Shown one piece after another: positions 35,656-64,000 of a stretch of 64,000 nucleotides of DNA (the stretch's first letter is position 1; each line of letters begins with the position of its first letter). The DNA is taken from NCBI GenBank assembly GCA_030035585.1, contig CM057482.1, forward strand, positions 10,527,001-10,591,000, read 5' to 3'. The notes beneath the pieces were generated by a model, which was not told where the DNA came from, did no database searches, and saw only the letters and a program-made list of their open reading frames with translations. This DNA comes from Dugong dugon. Lineage: Eukaryota; Chordata; Mammalia; Sirenia; Dugongidae. The position numbers and the translations under genes were made by a program.

Positions 35656-36046
35656 TCAGCTCTTTACCCTGCCAGCATCTTCCTGTCCCAGGTCTCACGC
35701 ACACTTCCGCTACCGAAGTTATCTTTCCAAAATGTAAATCTGGTCATGTCATTCCCTGATTAAAAATCTATTGCCTACCAAACGTTGTGTTATATAGATT
35801 TTTACAATTAAAAAAAAGAAAAGTCGTTTGCCTACGAGGTCGGGACTCTCCTTGTGGTTGTCAAAGCCATGATCTGGCCTCAGCTTGCTCTTCCAGTCTT
35901 ACCTACATCATCATATTCTATTCCTATCAATTCTTGCAGGTCCTTCAAAACATCATGCTTTTTTTCCTGTATACCATGCCATTTATCTTCCATCATCCAT
36001 TATGAGCTCTTCCCCAGCTCCACCGCACACACTCAAGTATATATAT

Positions 36047-36217
36047 AAACCAAAACCAAACCTGTTGCCATTGAGTCGATTCCGGCCCATAGCAACCCTA
36101 CAGGACAGAGCAGAACCGCTCCATAGCGTTTCCAAGGAGTGGCTGGTGGATATGAACTGCCAACCTTTTTTGGTTAGCAGCCGAACTCTTAACCACTGTG
36201 CCCACCAGGGTTCCACG
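36047..36217 (-). mobile_element. AfroSINE
   Basis: 'aaaccaaacctgttgccattgagtcg' to 'ccactgtgcccaccagggttcc'. Confidence 0.92.
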
Positions 36218-36226
36218 TACATATAT

Positions 36227-36275
36227 GTGTGTGTATAGATATATATATATATATATAGATGCATGTATGTGTATG
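36227..36275. repeat. (TG)n/(AT)n/(GTAT)n low-complexity tract
   Basis: 'gtgtgtgtatagatatatatatatatatag' followed by 'atgcatgtatgtgtatgtat', directly after the SINE. Confidence 0.85.
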
Positions 36276-36599
36276 TATACAGAACTAGCTCATACATACA
36301 ATATATAACAACTTTTATGGTTTAAAGAATGAGCGTTCTTTTCATGTCTTTGTACTCTACACATGCTAGAACGCCCTTCCAGGCCTTCGTCTGCATACTG
36401 AACTCATCATTTGCAACCTTGGATTAAGTTTCATTTCCTCTAGAAAGCCACCACTGACTCCCAAGGGAGACTTCATGAGTCCACTATACCTCCATTACAA
36501 CGTTTATAGCTCTGTATTTGCTTACATGTCTGCCTCCCCACTAGACTGAAGATGCTTAATATTATTTAACCTCTGAATCTCCGGCAACCAGCATAAAAG

Positions 36600-37298
36600 C
36601 TAATGGCACCCAAAGTGCTCAGTAAATAGGATGACCTGACAACCTGGCTTGCCTGGGAGAGTCCTGGTGTATGCCTGTGGTCCTGGAGTAATTAGTATTA
36701 ATGCCTCCTTTCACTCATCAGAATGTCCTAATTTAGACGACCACCCTATCAATAAATGCTGCTGAATGAACAGATGAAAGATTTCAACTGACGGAATCTG
36801 GGCAGAAAAAGCTGACGTGAAAAGATTCTCAAGAAGTCAACAGCTGGCCACGGCACCTCCTTCCTCCTCCAGAAGCACTCAGCTCCCCTGCAGACAGAGA
36901 AGATGCGTCTGCACAGACCAGATGCTCCACAACCTTTACTTCCAAGGTGAAAATATGAGCATATTCCTACTTCGGGAAGACCTACGTGTAAAATGTGAAT
37001 TCATAATACAGATCTATGTGACAGAGATGATTCAGTATCATATATTTACTACTTGATGAGAACCAGGTGGTCGAGGAATATAAAGAGTTGATTTAACTAC
37101 TTGTTGAAAATCAGAAATGCAGATGAAATACTCCTAAACCGGTAACATAGTCAACAGGGAAATAGGATTTAAAAAATTCAACACAGGCACTGTTTTTAAA
37201 AGAATCTCTCTAGAGTACATACAAATAAACATACCAGTCAGTTGTCCTTGCTCTTTAGGGAAAGACAGAATCTCCTTGAGTTTGATATTAATAAAAAT
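36600..37298. other. Intergenic gap before the MTFMT 3' end
   Basis: No gene is recognised. Confidence 0.4.
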
Positions 37299-37703
37299 TT
37301 TATTTAAAGCTTCTTTTGTTATTCAAGTAGAAAAAGCTTTTAATTACTGTTAAAAAGTAGGGAGGTAATCCATCTTTTTGACAATAATCTCTTTCTCCAA
37401 CAGTATCATCTTCTTTGAAAGTCAAGGTAACAGTAATCAGTTGCCATCAAGCTGATTGCGCCTCATGGTGACCCCATGTATGTCAGCGTAGAACTGTGCT
37501 CCATAGGGTTTTTGGAAGTAGATTTTTCAGAAGTAGATCGTCTGGCCTTTCTTTCAAGGCACCTCTGGGTGAACGTGAGCTTCCAACACTTTGGTTAGCA
37601 GCTGACTGTGTTAACCATATGAGCCACCCAGTGTAATTCCCTATAAATAAGGCTTTTAATAAATTACAGATATGTAACAGATTCTTGTCCATCTTCTTCC
37701 TAA
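37299..37703 (-). other. MTFMT: MTFMT 3'UTR candidate with poly(A) signals
   Basis: Minus-strand ATTAAA (37660-37655) lies 44 bases past the stop, and AATAAA (37304-37299) lies about 400 bases past it. If the distal site is used, an older AfroSINE (37432-37640) is part of the 3'UTR. Which site is used cannot be decided from sequence. Confidence 0.4.
37432..37640 (-). mobile_element. Older AfroSINE subfamily in or beside the MTFMT 3'UTR
   Basis: 'cagttgccatcaagctgattgcgcctcatggtgacc' then 'tttttggaagtagatttttcagaagtagatc' and 'gagccacccagtg'. It has the variant ending 'gccacccaggg', as at 24.15 and 62.2 kb. Confidence 0.82.
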
Positions 37704-58245
<20,542 letters not shown>

Positions 58246-58579
58246 CGCCCCGGCGCCGGCGGCCTACACGGCAAAGCGCGCTGCGGTGAGGCGGAGTCCA
58301 TTGGCTGGACGTGGGAGCGGGGCTTGGACCGGGAAGTAAACCTGGTAGGCGGGGTCTGAGGTCGACTAGGGGCGTGGCCTTCGCATTGGAGGCGTGGCCC
58401 GTCTGCGTGGTTGCTGGTGAACGTATTTCCCGGTTCAAGCGCCCCGGTGACTTTTGTTGCATTTGTTTGCACTGTTTAACCAAGCCTTTTAAAGAAATTT
58501 TTAGGGGACAAATCATATGTTTTCTGACAATGAAACCTCATTTATTTACGGAATGCCGTGACGTTTGTCTCAATCCATT

Positions 58580-58860
58580 ATGATAACTAATAATTACTGA
58601 GTATTTATGCTGCACATTTGACTAAGCATTTTATATCCATTATTTCAGTTAATCCTCATATCAACCATACGAGATAGATACTATTACAACCACTTTACTG
58701 AAGAGAACCCGAGGCTCAGTGAAGTTATGGGACTTACAAGTAGCTAAGGTTGGGTGGGAGTCTTGTTCATGGAGCTTCAAAACCGGTGCCTCTACTATGG
58801 AGTACGCAAGTCAGTGTCCCCATTTTGCACCTGAGGAAACTAAGGCTCAGTGACTTGCCC
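58580..58860 (+). repeat. MIR-like relic
   Basis: 'attactgagtatttatgctgcac … gaacccgaggctcagtgaagttatgg'. Confidence 0.7.
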
Positions 58861-58863
58861 ATA

Positions 58864-59246
58864 GAGCTGCTGTAACAGAAATGCCACAAGTGGGTGGCTT
58901 TAACAAACACATGTCTCACACTTCAGGAGGCTAGAAGTCTGAATTCAGGGCACCAACTCTAGGGGGAAGGTTTTCTCTGTCGGCTCTGGAGGCAGGTCCT
59001 TGTCTCTTTGAGCTTCTCTCCTGGGCAGTCTTCATGTGGCTTGGCATCTCTCCCTATCTCTGCTTCTCGGTTTCTTGTTTAATCTGTTTTATATCTCAAA
59101 GAGATTGACTTAAAACACACCCACACAAATCCTGTCTCATTAACATAACAAAGACAACCCATTCCCCCAAATGGGATTGTAACCAGAGGCATAGAAGTTA
59201 GGATTTACAACACATATTTTTGGGGGACACAGTTCAGTTCCTAACA
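58864..59246 (-). mobile_element. MaLR-like solo LTR
   Basis: Reverse orientation: 'agctgctgtaacagaaatgccacaagtggg' to 'ggggacacagttcagttcctaaca'. Same family as the 30.6, 31.2 and 50.2 kb copies but more diverged. Confidence 0.78.
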
Positions 59247-61944
59247 CTCACCCTGGTGAATTGAATGCCGTAATCTTGCAGGTTCCTTGTCACACAAGGG
59301 GTTTGAAATTTGGATGCCATATAGGAGGTTGCCAGGGAAAATGGGCGGGAATGCTGTCCCTAGAAGACCCCTGAGGACCTTTAGCGCTAAGACTCTGCGT
59401 TCCCAAGGCCTGTGCAGTGGCCTTCTCCTTGAGAGCGGGCACATACTCCTAAAGCTGGCCCAGGCTGTAGAGGGGAGACCTGATTCCTTTCCAGCCTTGC
59501 TATCACCACCTTTTCTCCATCACACGAAGTCTTTGTCCCAGTGACCCTAGACCAGTCCTTTTTCCGAAAGTGTGCGCTCTGCACATCCCCACCTTTGTGC
59601 CTTTGTTCACGTTATCCTTCCTAGATTGCCCTCCCCACATCTCGCCCTTCCTAACTGGTATCCATTTGTCAATGTCAAGCTCAGATATCCTCCCTGAAGC
59701 CTTGTGCTTTCACCTCCACGGGTTGAACGTCTTTTTCCATGCGCCCTCTTCATGCTCTGCGGGGACCTCAGCTTCCCACATGGTTTGGTATTATCGAGGG
59801 GCGTTGTATATAATGTGTGTATAGCCATAGGCGAATTTACCTGTGTGCTGAACAGAGAAGAGAGAGGCCAAGAGACTGTATTTCCCGTGACTCCGCCCAT
59901 CCGAGCATATATGAGAGGGAGAGGGAGATGAGACTCCCGAACTTTCTATTCTCTCAGTTAAGTGCTCTTCCAGTATTCTCTTTTAGGGTAAGCAGAGTGT
60001 GATTATAACATTTAAAGAGCAGTCTTTCTCCATACAACACAACCTATAAATACAACTCAGATAGTCATCTGGGTAATTTTGACGGATTTTCACCTTATGA
60101 CGTGGCCTCCGTCTAAGATGTGACCCTTTGTACTTGCGTTCCTGTCGTTTCTCCCCTAGCTGGTTGTAAGCTCTGGGAGCCTGCCTTATGCTACGTTTAA
60201 TCTTCAGCAGTTTCAATTTCACCGTAGGTAGCGCTGCCCGCTAGAGCTGCCTGGAACTGCTCACAGCGCCCTCTGCCGACCACATAGGAACTACTCAGTC
60301 TGAGGGGCCTCCCCAATCCTGTCTTCCTTCACAGAGCTGCCTCCTGCCATAGACATCTAATTTTCTGGTGGATGGTCTTTTGATTTGCAGTAAACTCCCG
60401 CCCCCCTAAAAAAGAACATAAGATTATTGTAATGGCTGAAGTTTTCCCAGAATGCTGAAATGAAAGTATTTCTGAACCTCTTGATGGTGAGTGTGGGGTG
60501 TCTGGGGGTCCACTTCCAAGCTCAGGCAAACTCACTCTGGAACTATTACAAAGCACCCAGCAAAGATGAGGTCGCCAGCCCTGAAGGGCAAGGATTTTTA
60601 GGTAATAAATCAAGATGTCCACTGATGCTCCAGTTTCCAGAAACTTCTCTTCCCTGATGAATGGAGCATGTCTCCATGTTGAATCAATAACATTATTCAG
60701 GTTTTGGGTCTGGGTGACAAGACAATGGCAGTGTCATTAACAAAGAGAAAGAACCTGTTTAGTGGCAAATATGGCAAGGCTGCAGCTTTGAACTCTTTGA
60801 TACTGACCGATGAGATGTTTGGTAGAACACTGGGATATGGGATTGGCCTCCATGGCTGGGGGACTGGGAGGAGAAATGATCCCAGAGTGGCAGGAAGCAG
60901 CAAGCATGTCCTCCTCTCCCTGTTTCCATCATCCCACCCTAACCCTAACTCTGAACTCGGCCGGGTGAGGAGGTTGGCCACAGATGAAGTGTGTGCATGA
61001 GTGTGTTTTCTACCTTGGTTAGAGAGGTGACAGAATGTTGCCTTGATATCTTGAGGAAGACAAATCACTTTTGGGTGAGACCAGAGGTATCTTCCCCTAC
61101 TGTCCGCAGGAGGATCCACAGAAAGGCCTCAGAATGTTCTCCGTTGGAGGATAGGCAGATAGGTCTACTCTGTGTGTGTTGTGTAATCAACGCTTTTGCA
61201 TTGAGGGTCAAAAAAGGAGAGCAGTCAGATCCCTGGGAGAGATGGAGCAGGGATATGAGGGAAAAATGGTCGGAACTCTGGTCTGAAAGGTGGCAGATGC
61301 CCGAGTCCATCAGAACTTCTGCTTGTGGCATGAGAAACTATGCCACACGCGTGACCAGGAGAAGGTCGGCCCCACACAAGCGCCGTGCATGCCTCTGATT
61401 GCAGTCGACATCCACTAGGTGGCGCTGTCCACCAACCTTTCTGGTCATTGAGTGTGAGGGATGCTTCTCTTGCTCCAGTGCTTCCAACTCTGACTAGGCT
61501 GTGTTGTTATCGTCCCCTGTGGTCTTAGTAGAAGTTGTCATTCCCTAATCCATCCAGCCACTCAGTAAATCAAGGCTGGGGCTGCAAGGCCACATGCTGA
61601 GGACAGACTAGGACATGCTGGGGCCCCAAGCTCTTACGGACAATACACAAATGGTAAAATGGCTGTTCTGTGCAACAGACTCCCCGCAACCAAAAGCCTG
61701 GGGTGTCTTTCCACTTAAGGGGAGAGCTTGAAGAGGCAGTGTGGGCCCACAGGACTGAATGTCCCAGAGGAGAGCGACTGGAGAGGTACATGACACCTGA
61801 GGGACATCAGGAGCCTCAGGGCGGGATGCCAGACGTGGTACCACAGGTAGGACAAGCAGCCAAAGCATATGGAAGCTTCCCCGTGCTGCTGCTGGTAAAC
61901 CTAGTCAACCTGGTAAAGCAAGTGATATCTCAAGTAGACTTAAC
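59247..61944. other. Intergenic, 5' of MTFMT
   Basis: L2-like DNA near 59590-59790. Otherwise apparently unique, with no recognisable coding exon. Two overlapping open stretches (minus 60697-61119, plus 60991-61398) show no known domain. Confidence 0.45.
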
Positions 61945-62391
61945 CAAAACCAAACCAGCTGCTGTCAAGTCCATTCCGTTCTGACTAATGATGACCCCAT
62001 GTGTAAAAACCAACCAAACCTATTGCCATCCAGTTGATTCTGACTCACAGCAACCCTATAAGACAGGTAGAACTGCCCCATAGGGTTTCCAAGGCTGTAA
62101 TCTTTATGGAAGCAGATTGCCACATCTTTCTCCCTAGGAGTAGTTGGTGTGTTGGGACTGCTGAACTTCTTTCCAGTTAGCAGCCCAGCACTTTAGCCGT
62201 TATGCCACCAAGGCTCCTTTGACCCCATATATGCAGGGTAGAATTGTGCTCCGTAGGGTTTTCAAAGCTGTGACCTTTCAGAAGCAGATTGCCATGCCTT
62301 TCTTCCAAGGCACCTCTGGGTAAGTTTGAACCACCAAGCTTTTAGTTAGTAGTCAAGCATTTAACCGTTTGTGCCACCCAGGGACTCCTCA
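61945..62391 (-). mobile_element. Older AfroSINE, interrupted
   Basis: The halves 61945-62004 and 62220-62391 ('ctgctgtcaagtccattcc…' and 'tccgtagggttttcaaagctgtgacc … gccacccagggactcc') belong to one element split by a second SINE. Confidence 0.9.
62005..62219 (-). mobile_element. Younger AfroSINE inserted into the older one
   Basis: 'aaaaaccaaccaaacctattgcc' to 'gttatgccaccaaggctcctt'. Flanked by tgaccccatgtgt (61992-62004) and tgaccccatatat (62220-62232), a target-site duplication inside the host SINE. Confidence 0.93.
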
Positions 62392-63074
62392 AATAGACTT
62401 AGAGAGATAGAATCTTAAAATCTTCAGTTTGTTCCCTATCCCCTACACCCAGGCAAAAGAGCTATGACAATGTTAACAGGCAAACTACTCCATGGTGTTA
62501 GAAGTTGACATAGTTGTCACCTTTGGAGGGAGTTTAGAAGGGGGCACAAGAGAGGCTTCTAGGGGTCTGTTCATGCCCTGTTTCTTGATCTGAGGGTTGA
62601 TTACAGAGGTGTTACCAGTTTGTGAAAAGTCAGCAAGCTGCACACTTATGATTTATGGATCCTGTGTGTGTGCTATACTTTAATACAAAGCAGTGTTAGT
62701 AAAATGCCAACAAAACATTTTAGTTCATACGAGACTAAAAATATAAGACTACGTGCATGTAAGCATGGAGTCTCAACTAAATTTAATTATAATAACTAGT
62801 ATGCAAACTTCAGGCAATGTTGCAAATTATGTAGAACCAAAGACCCATTTCACCTGAGTAAAATTTAGGTTACACATTTAATATCAACAGTAATTATTAT
62901 TTAATGTCAATTTAAATTATAATTCCAAGGTCACTAATTAAATTTAAGAACTTAGACTAATATTAAATTAAAGTAATTAATAAATGATTTTTGGTTATCT
63001 AAAAAAATTAAGAAATCAAAAGGTATACACACAGAAAGAATAAAAATACTTGGTCACTGCACAATATGTTTTTA

Positions 63075-63275
63075 CGGCCAGTTGCAAAAGACTACATATC
63101 GTATGATTCCGTTTATATGAAATATCCAGAATAGGCAAATCTATGGAGACAGAAAGATTGATGGTTGCAAAGACTCGGGGGGAAGGGGGCAGGATTGGGA
63201 GGAAATAGGGAGTGACTACTAGTGGGTGTGGAATTTCTTTTTCGGGTGATAAAAATGTTCTCACAGTGGTAAGTG
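63075..63275 (+). mobile_element. Old L1 3'-end fragment
   Basis: 'gattccgtttatatgaaatatccagaataggcaaatc … gtgtggaatttctttttcgggtgataaaaatg'. Confidence 0.7.
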
Positions 63276-63300
63276 GTAAGGACAGTACTAGGTACTCCTT

Positions 63301-63960
63301 TTTTTTTTTTTGAACAGTTTTATTGAGAAGTAATTCATACACCGTACAATTCACCCATTTAAAGTGTACAGTGTTTTTAGTATGTTCACAAAGTAGTGCA
63401 TCCATCATCACAATCAATTTTGAAACATTTTCATTGCCAAAAACAGAAATCCCACTTCCCTTAATCACCCAACCCCCTAACCCTCCTTAGCCCTAGGCAA
63501 CCACTAATCTACTTTTTGTCTCTATAGATTTGCCTTTCTGAACATTCATACAATAGGTGATCTTTTATAATTGGCTTCTTTCACTTAGCATAATGTTTTC
63601 AAGAAATGTTATAGCATGTATCCATACTTCATTCCTTTGTATTGATGAATAATATTTCATTGTATGGATATACCACATTTTGTTTATCCATTCATATGTT
63701 GATGGACATTTGGGTTATTTCTACATTTTGGCTATTACGTATAATGCTGCTAAGAACATTCGTGTACAAGCTTTGTGTGGACATATGCTTTCAATTCTCT
63801 TGTGTACGTGCCTACAGGTAGAATGGCTGGGTCATGGTAACTTTATGTTTAAAATGTTGAGGAATTGCCAAACTATTTTTCAAAGTGACTGCACCATTTA
63901 ATGTTCCCATCAGCAATGTATGAGCGTGTACCAGGTACTGTTAACTATTGATACCGCAGG
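63301..63960 (-). mobile_element. Old L1 3' half, reverse orientation
   Basis: A T-tract, then 'gaacagttttattgagaagtaattcatacacc', 'tcacttagcataatg' and 'gccattcta…caaactatttttcaaagtg'. Faces the previous L1 fragment tail to tail. Confidence 0.78.
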
Positions 63961-64000
63961 GAATGAACTCATGAGTTCAGGCCTCTTAGTGGGAGCTGCC

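Larger units (their letters stand above)
35660..36600 (-). repeat. L2-like relic split by a SINE
   Basis: 'aaagttatctttccaaaatgtaaatctggtcatgtc'-type sequence at the left resumes after the AfroSINE at about 36330 ('tagaacgcccttccaggcc…ccactgactcccaaggg'). This pattern is typical of old L2/L3 3' ends. Confidence 0.5.

Noticed and set aside
60697-61398. Two overlapping opposite-strand open stretches (140 and 135 codons) right of MTFMT
   Set aside because: No recognisable domain, start context or splice structure. Each could be chance. Kept as unassigned DNA.

Overview
The window is nuclear DNA of a placental mammal, almost certainly an afrotherian and most like an elephant. The evidence is the interspersed repeats. 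About twenty copies of the tRNA-derived AfroSINE are present, recognisable by the 'gccctggtggtgcagtggttaag' head and the '(c)aactcatagcgaccctatagg' body. There is also a near full-length afrotherian-type LINE-1, an RTE/BovB-like LINE fragment, MaLR-like LTRs and very old MIR/L2/L1 relics. No prokaryotic, phage or CRISPR features are present.

Two protein-coding genes lie head to tail on the minus strand. SPG21 (maspardin) runs from a CpG-island promoter near 26.2 kb leftwards. Six coding exons (residues 1-223 of an expected 308) lie between 21,887 and 8,011, and the last exons are beyond the left edge. MTFMT (mitochondrial methionyl-tRNA formyltransferase) runs from a CpG-island promoter near 58.3 kb to a stop codon at 37,704. 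All nine coding exons are present, with GT/AG sites and consistent phases, giving a 394-residue protein. The order SPG21-MTFMT on one strand, about 11 kb apart, is as I recall it for human chromosome 15q22.

Layout: 1-7.63 kb, near full-length but mutated LINE-1; 8.0-25.9 kb, SPG21 exons with repeat-filled introns (RTE, L1 pieces, three adjacent SINEs, a perfect 68-bp tandem duplication); 25.6-26.4 kb, SPG21 CpG island; 26.4-37.3 kb, intergenic DNA with an inverted pair of MaLR-like LTRs, a third LTR with a 70-bp array, and a tRNA-Gly-like sequence; 37.3-58.3 kb, MTFMT with introns holding L1, SINEs, a Tigger-like DNA transposon, an ERV-L-like LTR, a three-unit tandem array and a (GT)n tract; 58.4-64 kb, intergenic repeats including a SINE inserted into an older SINE.

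The two genes are neighbours and not an operon. Maspardin is an endosomal/cytosolic alpha/beta-hydrolase-fold protein; MTFMT formylates Met-tRNA for mitochondrial translation initiation. I found no credible new biological system. The points worth a second look concern repeat structure: local duplications, palindromes, nested insertions, a G-quadruplex-prone run, and unclassified repeated segments.
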